Positions 27,162 through 36,250 of a stretch of DNA of 49,009 nucleotides are shown here, one piece after another. The stretch is from an uncultured Methylococcaceae bacterium (GTDB lineage Bacteria > Pseudomonadota > Gammaproteobacteria > Methylococcales > Methylomonadaceae), in assembly GCA_903944165.1 (NCBI GenBank), contig CAJAQT010000052.1, forward strand, positions 1 through 49,009. Direction: 5' to 3'. The notes beneath the pieces were generated by a model. The model searched no databases and was not told the DNA's origin. It saw nothing but the letters and a program-made list of their open reading frames with translations. A program made the translations under genes and the position numbers. Numbering within the stretch: the first letter of the stretch is position 1; each line of letters begins with the position of its first letter.

Positions 27162-27281
27162 ATGAAAACAGTTGGCTATTTATTTATGTTAGTTATTACC
27201 GTAGCAACACTTAGTGCCTGTGATTCAGGTAAAGGTCCTAGTAAACCTACTAGTGCAACATCTTCACCGTCTTTAAAATAA
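27162..27281 (+). CDS. Small lipoprotein, predicted FNR-controlled
   Basis: A 39-residue lipoprotein precursor: a hydrophobic signal (VGYLFMLVITVATL) with lipobox LSAC and a short mature tail rich in K, P, S and T. GGAG at 27150-27153 is correctly placed for ATG 27162 (8 nt). The ATG at 27156 is only 2 nt away, so it is not preferred. It sits behind a perfect FNR box. No family is recognised. The signs fit a small oxygen-responsive outer-membrane or periplasmic lipoprotein. Confidence 0.65.
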   Translation: MKTVGYLFMLVITVATLSACDSGKGPSKPTSATSSPSLK

Positions 27282-27294
27282 GCATCTGCGGCGA

Positions 27295-27337
27295 ATTGAG
27301 TTGACGACAGATGATTTAAAGCTGACCTCAACTCAAT
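27295..27337. repeat. 10-bp perfect inverted repeat between the lipoprotein gene and fnr
   Basis: ATTGAGTTGA (27295-27304) and TCAACTCAAT (27328-27337) are perfect reverse complements with a 23-nt loop. The right arm covers the last codons of fnr. No T-run follows. It may act as a weak bidirectional terminator or an RNA 3' structure. Confidence 0.4.
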
Positions 27338-28074
27338 ACCGATTCAGCGACTAAGGATTGCGTAGCACAATGCTCAATAATTGCTTTTAATAAATTAAGA
27401 TCATTAATTTGTATGCCTCGTTGTTTAACCGTAATAATGCCTTGTTTACTAAGTTCAGCCAATTGACGACTGACTGTTTCAATAGTTAAACCAAGAAAAT
27501 TAGCAATATCTTGACGTCGCATACTTAAATTAAATTCAGTTGTTGAAAAGCCAAGCGCGCCATAACGCTGCGATAACATCAGTAAAAATGTCACTATTTT
27601 TTCTTTTGCCGACCGATGACCAAGCAACACAATTTTTTCATGATCATCCGCAATTTCTTTACCTAAAATACGCATCATCTGAATTTGAAGTCCTGGAATT
27701 TTAGAACATAATTCGTTCAGACGAGATAATGGTATATCGCATACCGACCCAGTCTCCAAAGCAATACTTGAACAAGTAAAGCGACCATACTGGAAAGAAT
27801 CAAGCCCCATTAATTCGCCCGGCAAATAAAAGCCCATCGTTTGCTCCGAGCCATCTATGTGTGCAATGAAGCTTCGAAACGAACCTGATTTAACCACATA
27901 TAAACTTTGACACTCATCACCTTGTAGATATAAATATTCATCTGGAGCAAGTGGACGTTTATTTTTTATAATACCGGCAAGCTGCTTTACCTCATTAATA
28001 TGAAGCCCATAAGGCAAACATAAATCTGCTAATCTGCACTCAGGGCATGAAACCTTGGCTGAAGTAAATTCCAT
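27328..28074 (-). CDS. fnr: FNR/ANR-type oxygen-responsive regulator
   Basis: A 248-residue CRP/FNR protein with four cluster ligands: Cys10, Cys13 and Cys19 (CPECRLADLC) and Cys101 (RFTCSS). It has the sensory domain (YLYLQGDECQSLYVVKSGSF) and an HTH whose recognition helix TIETVSRQLAEL keeps the E-xx-SR of FNR. FNR dimers bind TTGATN4ATCAA under low oxygen, and such a box lies just downstream of this gene. It is a single gene, convergent with the small lipoprotein. Confidence 0.93.
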   Translation of the reverse strand: MEFTSAKVSCPECRLADLCLPYGLHINEVKQLAGIIKNKRPLAPDEYLYLQGDECQSLYVVKSGSFRSFIAHIDGSEQTMGFYLPGELMGLDSFQYGRFTCSSIALETGSVCDIPLSRLNELCSKIPGLQIQMMRILGKEIADDHEKIVLLGHRSAKEKIVTFLLMLSQRYGALGFSTTEFNLSMRRQDIANFLGLTIETVSRQLAELSKQGIITVKQRGIQINDLNLLKAIIEHCATQSLVAESVLS

Positions 28075-28279
28075 TACATCACTGTCCTTTTGATAGTATC
28101 GATGCTTTAGTGTAGCAGAAGATGGTATCTAAAAAAATTGGCGTACATTAATGAGCACTTAATCGATCGTGATACATTTTTACTCTCTCCAGACAATTTT
28201 TTAGATGATTTATCATAATCAAAGCTATCTTTGCTTTCTTTTCGAGAAGCTTAGACGATCACAAATGTAAATAAAAACG

Positions 28280-29221
28280 TCATACGACATGCAATAAGTC
28301 AGTAATACGAATCGCTGTTTCTAAGGCTTGTCGCCCCGCTTCACCCGAAACTAAAGGCGTCTTACCCGAATGAATACATTGAACAAAATCGGTTATTTCT
28401 GCTAATAAAGCATCGCCATTCGCAAAGCTTAATTCTTCACGTTCAATTTCAGGAATACCAGGAAACATTTCTTTACTGCCCGTGCGATGTTTTGTGAGTA
28501 TACGATTTTGGAAGTCTACAGAGATATACGCACTAGGACGAAATAAACGCATTTTACGCTCTTGTTTCAGACTAATTCGACTTGCAGTGACATTGGCAAC
28601 ACAGCCATTTTTAAATTGTAGACGCGCATTGGCAATATCTGTTCCTTGTGTTAACACCGCAGTACCGCTGGCATCAATGCGTTCAATCGTAGAATCTACT
28701 AAGGCAAGAATAATATCAATATCATGAATCATTAAATCCAAGACAACGCTAACATCATTGGCGCGTGGATTAAAAGGTGATAAGCGATGAGCCTCAATAA
28801 ATAAAGGCTTTTCGTCATGATCTAAGGCAAGAATTGCAGGGTTAAAGCGCTCTAAATGCCCGACTTGTAAAACACAGTGATTACGTTTAGCAATAGCGAT
28901 TAATTCATCAGCTTCAGCAACAGTAACGGTAATAGGTTTTTCAACTAAAACATGAATACCTGCATTGAGAAAATCTTTCGCTACGTGGTAATGCAGGCTG
29001 GTGGGCACAACAATACTGACCGCATCGACAGCATGGTCGGCGATTAAGGTCTGGTACTCAGTAAGTGCTCGTGCATGGTGTTGTTGAGCGACCTCGTGCG
29101 CCGACTCAGCATTAATATCAACCACAGCGACTAATTCACAGCTTGGTAAAGCAGCATATTTTTGGGCATGAAATTTACCTAAATAACCCGTGCCAATAAC
29201 GGCGCATCTTAATTTTTTCAT
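28280..29221 (-). CDS. Gfo/Idh/MocA-family oxidoreductase
   Basis: A 313-residue NAD(P)-dependent oxidoreductase: Rossmann GTGYLGKFHAQKYA, then VDINAE, the EKPIT motif with the catalytic lysine, GHLERFNP and LMIHDIDIILAL. Family members reduce or oxidise sugars or sugar nucleotides. The neighbours (fnr and tetR) do not identify the substrate. It lies divergent from the tetR gene at 29398. Confidence 0.85.
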   Translation of the reverse strand: MKKLRCAVIGTGYLGKFHAQKYAALPSCELVAVVDINAESAHEVAQQHHARALTEYQTLIADHAVDAVSIVVPTSLHYHVAKDFLNAGIHVLVEKPITVTVAEADELIAIAKRNHCVLQVGHLERFNPAILALDHDEKPLFIEAHRLSPFNPRANDVSVVLDLMIHDIDIILALVDSTIERIDASGTAVLTQGTDIANARLQFKNGCVANVTASRISLKQERKMRLFRPSAYISVDFQNRILTKHRTGSKEMFPGIPEIEREELSFANGDALLAEITDFVQCIHSGKTPLVSGEAGRQALETAIRITDLLHVV

Positions 29222-29371
29222 TAGTTTGTTGTGTGTAGTAGAGAAAGCGAGACCCGTGTACTGGAGTCATAATAGTTAACTATTGTAAATTATCAACAGT
29301 GATAACCAATGATTTATCTAGTGCGCTTTACTTGGCGCAATGGTGTATTAGTATTTTTATGCTATTATTTA

Positions 29372-29387
29372 CCGAACGTTTGTTTGG
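29372..29387 (+). promoter_or_regulatory. Candidate TetR operator before the efflux operon
   Basis: CCGAAC-N4-GTTTGG (29372-29387) is an imperfect inverted repeat (one mismatch) just upstream of the GTG start at 29398. It is a plausible autoregulatory site, but no experiment or alignment backs it. Confidence 0.3.
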
Positions 29388-29397
29388 GACTGGGCAT

Positions 29398-29976
29398 GTG
29401 AGTATAAAAGAAAAAATACGCCAAGAGGCCATGATTTTATTTGCTGAAAAAGGCTATTCAGCGGTATCAATGCGCCAAGTAGCCACCCTGGCAAAGGTTA
29501 GCGTGGCGGGCATTTATCATCATTATCCAGATAAAAAAGCCCTATATTTAGATGCGATACGCTTTGCTTTTTCAGGAAAAGAAGATATTTTTAACACTGT
29601 ATGGGTAATGCAATGCTCTCCTGAAAAGACGTTAACTTTATTTATTCGGGCATTATTTGACGTATTGTTAGCCGACCGTACTTTTCATCGATTAATGCAG
29701 TATGAAATAATGGAAGCAGATGGTGAGCGCTTGCAGTTATTAGCCCAAAGCGTATTTCATCAACAATTTAGTTTATTAATACGTTTGGTGCAGCAATTAG
29801 CGCCGACTCAAGATGCACACTTAATGGCGACGACTATTATTATTTTGGTAGAAGGGACGCTACGTGCTCAACCAATAAACCGCTATTTTCCAGGCAGAAA
29901 AGCAGAGCATGATCAAGTTGAAGTAATGGCCGAGCATGTGACCCAAGTAGTATTAAAGGCATTACAAGCACACTAA
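29398..29976 (+). CDS. TetR/AcrR-family regulator of the RND efflux operon
   Basis: The TetR-type HTH is plain: ILFAEKGYSAVSMRQVATLAKVSVAGIYHHYPDKKALY. A longer frame opens at 29299, but the extra 33 residues (YLAQWCISIFMLLF) are unlike the family. GTG 29398 gives MSIKEKIRQEAMILF, 192 residues, a normal length. It is the first of four genes on the plus strand leading into the outer-membrane channel, adaptor and pump, the usual position of a local repressor. Confidence 0.85.
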   Translation: MSIKEKIRQEAMILFAEKGYSAVSMRQVATLAKVSVAGIYHHYPDKKALYLDAIRFAFSGKEDIFNTVWVMQCSPEKTLTLFIRALFDVLLADRTFHRLMQYEIMEADGERLQLLAQSVFHQQFSLLIRLVQQLAPTQDAHLMATTIIILVEGTLRAQPINRYFPGRKAEHDQVEVMAEHVTQVVLKALQAH

Positions 29977-30066
29977 ATATGTGGCGGCTTAAGTTATCAG
30001 TGAAGCACACTCACATTTAAATTTTGTATAGACACTTACGTTTAGCCGCGATGATTTAAGTAAACA

Positions 30067-31623
30067 ATGATGACATTACACACTGCATGTATACGCTCTA
30101 CAATTACACCATTACGCGGGCTGTTAGTGCTGATGAGCACTGGATTTTTAGCCTTGTCCGCGTGCACCTTAGGACCAGATTTTACTCGGCCCGAACCACC
30201 AAAAGTAGCGCATTATGGCGCTGAACCCTTGGCAGCTAAGGCAATTATCTTGGGCAAAGCCCTGCCTGGACAATGGTGGACGCTGTACCATTCTGAAGCC
30301 TTAACGAAACTAATCCAACAGGCTATTGCACATAATCCAGATTTACATTCGGCACACGCAGCGTTAACGCAAGCTGAAGCGTTGGTGCTCGCAAAAAAAG
30401 GCTCATTATTGCCCACGCTAGATGCCTCGGCCTTAAGCACTAGGCAACAAATATCAGGTGCTCAATTTGGGAATCCTAATGCAGGAAGCTCAGTGTTCAA
30501 TTTATATAATGCGTCGGTAAAAGTGTCTTACACCTTAGATGTGTTTGGTGCGATAAGACGGCAAATAGAAACCCTTTCTGCACAAGTTGAGTATCAGCAA
30601 TTTCAATTAGAAGCAGTATTTCTAACGCTTTCAGCCAATATAGTCACCACGGTATTTCAAGAGGCCTCCTTGCGTGCGCAACTGCGCGTATCAAACGACT
30701 TATTAACCGCACAGCAACAACAATTAGCCACGATTGAACAACAGTTTGCTTTAGGCAGTGTGCCAAAATCAACCGTATTAGCGCAGCGTGTATTGGTGGC
30801 ACAAACGCAATCCAGTATGCCAGCATTGCAACACGCGTTAACGACAACACGTCATCAATTAAGTGTGCTTGTGGGCACCATGCCAGACGCTGAACCTATC
30901 CCAGAATTTTCATTAGATGATTTTAGTTTGCCAACCCCCTTACCCGTCAGTTTACCCGCACAATTAGTGACACAGCGTCCTGATATACGCGCTCAAGAAG
31001 CGATATTTCATGCTGCAAGTGCGCAAATTGGCGTGGTGATGGCCAGTGTATTTCCTGATTTCACCATCAGTGCCAATATGGGCAGTATTGCCACTCAAGC
31101 GGCAGGTGTGTTTACGCCGGGCAGTGAAATTTGGAGTATGACAGCGAATCTGTTGCAACCTGTATTTCATGGTGGTGATTTTACGCATAAACGAAAAGCT
31201 GCTGTAGCGAGTTATCAGCAAGCCGCAGACAGTTATCGCAGCAAAGTGCTTGGTGCTTTTCAAGACGTTGCAGATACGCTAAGTGCCTTGCATTACGATG
31301 AGCTTGCCTTAGCAAGTCAAGAGGCAGAGGTCAACGCAGCAACAGAAAATTTATCGTTAACAGAAGCGCAATTTAGTTTAGGCAGTGTCAGTTATTTAAG
31401 CTTATTAACCGCGCAACAAAATGTTCAGCGCGCTCGTTTAAGCAAAATTAAGGCACAAACAATGCGTTTAGCGGATACCGCCGCTTTGTTTCAAGCCTTA
31501 GGTGGCGGCTGGTGGCAGCGGAGCAGTATGGCTCACTCGTTAACCAAACAATTGGCTTCAGAAGTAGAGCCCTGTGAGTTTTTAAGCTGTTTAATCAATC
31601 CATTGCCAACACCAAAAAAATGA
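30067..31623 (+). CDS. RND efflux outer-membrane lipoprotein channel (NodT/OprM type)
   Basis: A 518-residue TolC-like outer-membrane factor with a lipoprotein signal (lipobox LSAC, Cys33) and the family opening TLGPDFTRPEPP. Two OEP repeats form the helical barrel (about 90-290 and 300-480; QTQSSMPALQHALTTTRHQLSVLVG, VTQRPDIRAQEAIFHAASAQIGVVMASVFPDFTIS, LTEAQFSLGSVSYLSLLTAQQN). It connects to the adaptor and pump encoded next. It starts 90 bp after tetR with no clear Shine-Dalgarno. Confidence 0.93.
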   Translation: MMTLHTACIRSTITPLRGLLVLMSTGFLALSACTLGPDFTRPEPPKVAHYGAEPLAAKAIILGKALPGQWWTLYHSEALTKLIQQAIAHNPDLHSAHAALTQAEALVLAKKGSLLPTLDASALSTRQQISGAQFGNPNAGSSVFNLYNASVKVSYTLDVFGAIRRQIETLSAQVEYQQFQLEAVFLTLSANIVTTVFQEASLRAQLRVSNDLLTAQQQQLATIEQQFALGSVPKSTVLAQRVLVAQTQSSMPALQHALTTTRHQLSVLVGTMPDAEPIPEFSLDDFSLPTPLPVSLPAQLVTQRPDIRAQEAIFHAASAQIGVVMASVFPDFTISANMGSIATQAAGVFTPGSEIWSMTANLLQPVFHGGDFTHKRKAAVASYQQAADSYRSKVLGAFQDVADTLSALHYDELALASQEAEVNAATENLSLTEAQFSLGSVSYLSLLTAQQNVQRARLSKIKAQTMRLADTAALFQALGGGWWQRSSMAHSLTKQLASEVEPCEFLSCLINPLPTPKK

Positions 31624-31795
31624 GACTCCATTATTTTTTAAGCGCGGCACTCAGACATACGGGACACAATAGCTAGCCTAAGTACGCATAACAAGCACAG
31701 GCAAGACATGCAGAAGAAACCTTGGCCGGTACTCTACTGGCTGCGTTTGACCGCTAATATTTTTACTAAATACGAGATAAACAGGAAATAAATCA

Positions 31796-32911
31796 ATGAT
31801 TAAACGAATGCTCATTATGTTGCTGGCGGTCAGCGTGGTGTTAGGTGGAGTATTTGGCTTCATTGACTTTAAAAAAAAGATGATTAAGCAATTTATGACG
31901 GCACAGGGCGAACCCGTTCAAACAGTTGCCACATTACCGGCCTCTTATCAACAATGGCAGCCTAAATTAACCGCAGTGGGCAGCATACACGCTACGCAAG
32001 GCGTTGAATTAAGTACAGAAGTATCTGGCATAGTCACAAGTATTCATTTTCAGCAAGGTGCGTATATCCCCGTAAATGCACCCATACTACAATTACGTGC
32101 CGAACACGAGATTGCTCATTTACATGCCTTAGAAGCGGCCGTAAATTTAGCGAGGATTACCTTTCAACGTAGTGAAGGTCAGTTTAAGGCGCGTGCTATT
32201 AGTCAGCAAATCTTAGACATGGATCGTATCAATTTAGATATTGCGCGCGCTAATCTTGCTGAGCAACACGCATTAGTTGAGAAAAAAACCTTACGCGCTC
32301 CTTTTTCTGGAAACTTAGGCATACGTACAGTGAATGTTGGGCAGTTTCTAAATGCTGGCACCAGTGTGGTCACCTTGCAAAACATAGATAAAGTGTATGT
32401 GGATTTTTATGTGCCCCAACAAGCCTTAGCATCATTAACGCATGGACAAAGCATTGAGTTATCAAGTGATACCTACTCAGCCACCACCTTTACAGGCAAA
32501 ATCACTGTTATTAACCCAAAAGTGGACGTAGCCACTAGAAACGTTCTAATACGAGCTGAATTAAATAATGCCAAGCATCAACTGGTGCCAGGTATGTATG
32601 TCACGGTAAACGTATTAGTGGGAGAAGTGCAGTCGCAGATTACTTTGCCACACTCAGTTATTAGCTTTAATCCTTTTGGCTCAACAGTTTATATCGTTAA
32701 GCAGCACGCGCAAGATAAGCTAACGGTGGAACAAGCATTTGTGACTACCGGCGCCACTCGCGGTGATCAAATCGCTATTCTTACAGGCGTTAAAGAAGGT
32801 GATCAGATCGTCAGTGCTGGACAAATCAAATTACATAATGGCTCCTCGGTGCGCATTGATAACAGCGTACAGCCCAGTGCTGAGGCGTATCCACAACCCA
32901 TTGATAAATAA
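31796..32911 (+). CDS. RND efflux periplasmic adaptor (membrane fusion protein)
   Basis: A 371-residue adaptor with one N-terminal membrane segment (about 5-24) and the lipoyl/hairpin/beta-barrel plan: VGSIHATQGVELSTEVSGIVTSIHFQQGAYIPVNAPILQL, a helical hairpin, LRAPFSGNLGIRTVNVGQFLNAGTSVVTLQ, TGKITVINPKVDVATRNVLIRAELNN and LVPGMYVTVNVL. AGGAA precedes the start. The pump gene begins 6 bp after its stop. Confidence 0.93.
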   Translation: MIKRMLIMLLAVSVVLGGVFGFIDFKKKMIKQFMTAQGEPVQTVATLPASYQQWQPKLTAVGSIHATQGVELSTEVSGIVTSIHFQQGAYIPVNAPILQLRAEHEIAHLHALEAAVNLARITFQRSEGQFKARAISQQILDMDRINLDIARANLAEQHALVEKKTLRAPFSGNLGIRTVNVGQFLNAGTSVVTLQNIDKVYVDFYVPQQALASLTHGQSIELSSDTYSATTFTGKITVINPKVDVATRNVLIRAELNNAKHQLVPGMYVTVNVLVGEVQSQITLPHSVISFNPFGSTVYIVKQHAQDKLTVEQAFVTTGATRGDQIAILTGVKEGDQIVSAGQIKLHNGSSVRIDNSVQPSAEAYPQPIDK

Positions 32912-32917
32912 AACATC

Positions 32918-35900
32918 ATGAATATAACGGATATTTTTATTCGCCGTCCAGTATTGGCAACGGTGTTAAGTTTAATTTTGTTGGTGTTTGGTCTGCGCTC
33001 GTTATTAGGCTTGCCTGTTTTACAATATCCACATACCGAAAATGCCATCGTTACCGTCACCACCGCTTATTATGGGGCGGATCCTGAAGTAATTGCTGGA
33101 TTTATTACCACGCCCTTAGAAAACACCATCGCTCAAGCCAATGGTATTGATTACATTACCTCGACCAGCCAAAACGGTATTAGCACCATTACAGTAAATT
33201 TACGCTTAAATTTCGATGCGAATAAAGCCTTAACTGAAATTAACACCAAAATTAATGCCATTCTTAATCAATTACCACCAGAAGCTCAGCGCCCATCAAT
33301 TAGCGTAAAAATTGGCGAAACCATTGATGCCATGTATATCGGTTTTTCCAGTAAAGTGTTACCCGCTAATAATATTACAGATTATCTTATTCGTACTGTG
33401 CAACCTAAATTGCAAGCCGTTGAAGGTATTCAAACAGCAGAATTATTGGGCAGTAAATATTTTGCTATGCGTGCGTGGTTAGATCCAGAAAAACTGACGG
33501 CTTACGCCTTAACAGCAACAGAGATAAGTGCTGCTTTAGCAAAAAATGATTTCATTGCTGGTTTAGGGCGCAGTAAAGGGCAAATGATTCAGGTAAATTT
33601 AAAAGCCTCAACAAGCCTGCATTCAGTCACTGAATTTGAAGAATTAATTATTGCACAAAAAAATGGTGCGCTTATTCGTTTAAAAGATGTCGCCAAGGTC
33701 ACCTTGGGCTCGGATGATTATGAATCAAGCGTGTCGTTTAATGGCGTTAAAGCCGTATACATTGGCTTACTTATTGCGCCTGGAGCAAATTTATTAGACG
33801 TGATGGAGCGCGTGCGTACATTATTTCCAGAGCTTGTCGGACAACTTCCAGAAGGCATGGAGGGTAAGATTGTTTATGATTCCACAGAATTTGTAGACAG
33901 TTCAATTCATGAGGTTATTGATACTTTACTAGAGGCCTTACTGATTGTATCGGTGGTGGTATTTTTATTTTTAGGTTCATTGCGCTCAGTATTGATTCCT
34001 GTCATAGCGATACCGTTATCATTAATTGGTACGTTTAGTCTGTTATTAATGTTTGGTTTTTCTATCAACTTATTAACCTTGCTGGCGTTAGTTTTATCAA
34101 TTGGTTTAGTAGTCGATGATGCCATTATTATTGTAGAAAATGTTAATCGGCATTTAGAAGCTGGCATGGCACCAATACCTGCGGCTATGTTAGCTGCACG
34201 TGAATTAACGGGTCCTATTATTGCCATGACGATAGTATTAATAGCCGTGTATGTGCCAGTGGGATTTCAAGGTGGCTTAACAGGTGCGTTGTTTTCTGAG
34301 TTTGCCTTTACAGTCGTGGGCGCAGTAACCGTGTCAGCAATTGTGGCATTAACCTTATCGCCCATGATGAGTTCAAAATTACTTAAGTCACATCATTTGG
34401 ATAAACGCTCAGGCTGGGAAGAACGCTTTATTATCTTGATTGATAATGCCTTTGCGTGGCTAATGAAACGGTATTTAAAAATATTACATGGCGTGCTTGG
34501 CTATCTTCCCGTTACCGCAGTGTTTGCCGCCATTGTTTTAGTGAGTATTTATTTTCTTTACAGTCAAGCAAACAGTGAATTAGCGCCTCAGGAAGATCAA
34601 GGCATTATTATTACCAGTTCCAGTTCGGCACCCAATGCTACCTTAAAACAACGGCAGTTATATTCGCAACAAGTGTTTGCAAAATTTACCGCTCATCCAG
34701 AAACAGATCATGTGTTTCAATTAGATATGCCAGGTCAATCTATTGCAGGGATGGTGTTAATGCCTTGGGATAAAAGAAAAATGACCGCCACAGAATTACA
34801 AACTGTGGTGCAACAACAGTTAAATGACATTGCCGGCGTGCGTGTCGCTGCATTTCAGCCCCCACCCTTGCCAGGCAGTAGTGGCTTGCCTATTCAATTT
34901 GTATTAAGCACCACCGAGTCTTTTGATCAATTATTTGCAATTGCTCAACAATTTAAACAAGATGCACAAAAAAGCGGCATGTTTATTTTTGTTGATAGTG
35001 ATTTGAAATTTGACCAGCCACAATCAGAAGTAATTATCGATAGAAATAAAGCCGCTTTACTAGGTTTAACCATGGAAGATGTGGGGGCTTCGTTAGCCTC
35101 GATGCTAGGCGGTGGCTATGTTAATTATTTTAGTTTGGCGGGGCGCTCGTATAAAGTTATTCCACAAGTGCAACAGCGTTACCGATTAAATACTGAGCAA
35201 TTACGCGATTACCCTATTCGTGCTAGCAACGGCACATCAGTACCTTTGGCAACCATTGCCAAGATTACACAGCAAACGGTGCCGCAATCATTAAATCACT
35301 TTCAACAGTTAAATTCGGCTACGATTTCAGGCGTACCTTTTCCAGGGGTAACCTTAGGCGCAGCATTAGGAACCTTGCAGCAATTAGCCAAACAAACATT
35401 GCCCCCAAGTTATTCGCTTGATTACGGCGGTCAGTCACGGCAATTGGTTAAGGAATCCAGTGGTTTTGTGATGACGTTTCTGTTCGCGCTCATCATTATT
35501 TATTTAGCCTTGGCGGCGCAATTTGAAAGCTTCAAAGATCCTTTGATTATTTTAGTATCCGTACCAATGTCAATTGCTGGAGCGTTAATTTTTATCGCCT
35601 TAGGGATTGGTCACGCCACCTTAAATATTTACACAGAAGTAGGCTTAGTCACGTTGATGGGTTTAATCAGTAAGCACGGCATTTTAATTGTAGAATTTGC
35701 CAACACTAAACAAAAAGAAGGTTTAAGTAAGCGAGAAGCTATTGAAGCTGCAGCAAGCATACGTTTACGTCCAATTTTAATGACTACAGCCGCAATGGTC
35801 TTGGGTGTGATTCCATTAATCTTAGCAACAGGAGCGGGCGCAGTATCGCGTTTTAATATGGGGTTAGTTATCGCGACCGGCATCGCCATTGGTACCTTAT

Positions 35901-35974
35901 TCACTCTTTTTGTAGTGCCTTCCGTGTACTTGATGCTAGGGCAAGCACAAAAAAAATCAGAGACTAAAGTGTAA
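32918..35974 (+). CDS. RND multidrug efflux pump (HAE1/AcrB family)
   Basis: A 1018-residue inner-membrane proton/drug antiporter. It opens MNITDIFIRRPVLATVLSLILL, and carries twelve predicted membrane segments in two repeats with large periplasmic loops. The proton-relay segment VVDDAIIIVENV (Asp400, Asp401) and later GLISKHGILIVEFANTKQKEG with the conserved lysine in TM10 are intact. It forms a tripartite pump with the two upstream gene products. The substrate cannot be told from sequence. The 3' side is flanked by a decayed IS30 transposase. Confidence 0.93.
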   Translation: MNITDIFIRRPVLATVLSLILLVFGLRSLLGLPVLQYPHTENAIVTVTTAYYGADPEVIAGFITTPLENTIAQANGIDYITSTSQNGISTITVNLRLNFDANKALTEINTKINAILNQLPPEAQRPSISVKIGETIDAMYIGFSSKVLPANNITDYLIRTVQPKLQAVEGIQTAELLGSKYFAMRAWLDPEKLTAYALTATEISAALAKNDFIAGLGRSKGQMIQVNLKASTSLHSVTEFEELIIAQKNGALIRLKDVAKVTLGSDDYESSVSFNGVKAVYIGLLIAPGANLLDVMERVRTLFPELVGQLPEGMEGKIVYDSTEFVDSSIHEVIDTLLEALLIVSVVVFLFLGSLRSVLIPVIAIPLSLIGTFSLLLMFGFSINLLTLLALVLSIGLVVDDAIIIVENVNRHLEAGMAPIPAAMLAARELTGPIIAMTIVLIAVYVPVGFQGGLTGALFSEFAFTVVGAVTVSAIVALTLSPMMSSKLLKSHHLDKRSGWEERFIILIDNAFAWLMKRYLKILHGVLGYLPVTAVFAAIVLVSIYFLYSQANSELAPQEDQGIIITSSSSAPNATLKQRQLYSQQVFAKFTAHPETDHVFQLDMPGQSIAGMVLMPWDKRKMTATELQTVVQQQLNDIAGVRVAAFQPPPLPGSSGLPIQFVLSTTESFDQLFAIAQQFKQDAQKSGMFIFVDSDLKFDQPQSEVIIDRNKAALLGLTMEDVGASLASMLGGGYVNYFSLAGRSYKVIPQVQQRYRLNTEQLRDYPIRASNGTSVPLATIAKITQQTVPQSLNHFQQLNSATISGVPFPGVTLGAALGTLQQLAKQTLPPSYSLDYGGQSRQLVKESSGFVMTFLFALIIIYLALAAQFESFKDPLIILVSVPMSIAGALIFIALGIGHATLNIYTEVGLVTLMGLISKHGILIVEFANTKQKEGLSKREAIEAAASIRLRPILMTTAAMVLGVIPLILATGAGAVSRFNMGLVIATGIAIGTLFTLFVVPSVYLMLGQAQKKSETKV

Positions 35975-35978
35975 ACGC

Positions 35979-36250
35979 TTAAAAAACTTGGTTAAAACAA
36001 TTGCTTTCGATAATGGCAAGGCATTTACCCAACATGAGAACATGGCACTGTCACTTGAACGTGATACCTATTTTCCAAAAAAAAAAGTTAGTTGATTTCA
36101 TTATAAAGCACGTTTTTAGGGCTGTAGATAAGCTAAATAGCAGACCTAAAAAATGCTTAGATCAAACGTCCTTATAAGGTTTTTGAAGAAGTAACAGGCA
36201 TTGATGTTAAAAATTTATTGGGTTATGCGCATGTATTAAAAACAGCTTGA
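35979..36250 (+). pseudogene. IS30-family transposase remnant
   Basis: Three frame-shifted pieces read as the C-terminal DDE region of an IS30-family transposase. First comes VKTIAFDNGKAFTQHE..RDTYFPK (35991-36080), with the second catalytic aspartate in FDNGK. Then, in another frame, VDKLNSRPKKCL, matching the LNNRPRKxLG motif. Then KRPYKVFEEVTGI..YAHVLKTA ending at 36250. The stretch between the first and second pieces, which should hold RGTNENxNGLLRQYFPKG, is deleted. No terminal repeats are seen. The end overlaps the stop of the tetR gene on the other strand. Confidence 0.8.

Noticed and set aside
29299-29397. Upstream start of the TetR gene
   Set aside because: The extra 33 residues are hydrophobic and lack family support, and a candidate operator lies in them.
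31624-31795. Short ORFs between the channel and adaptor genes
   Set aside because: They are below 25 codons or antisense shadows without ribosome-binding sites.
36043-36064. TGGCAC-like sequence as a sigma-54 promoter
   Set aside because: The -12 half (TTGC) is missing and the spacing is wrong, and it lies in the transposase remnant.
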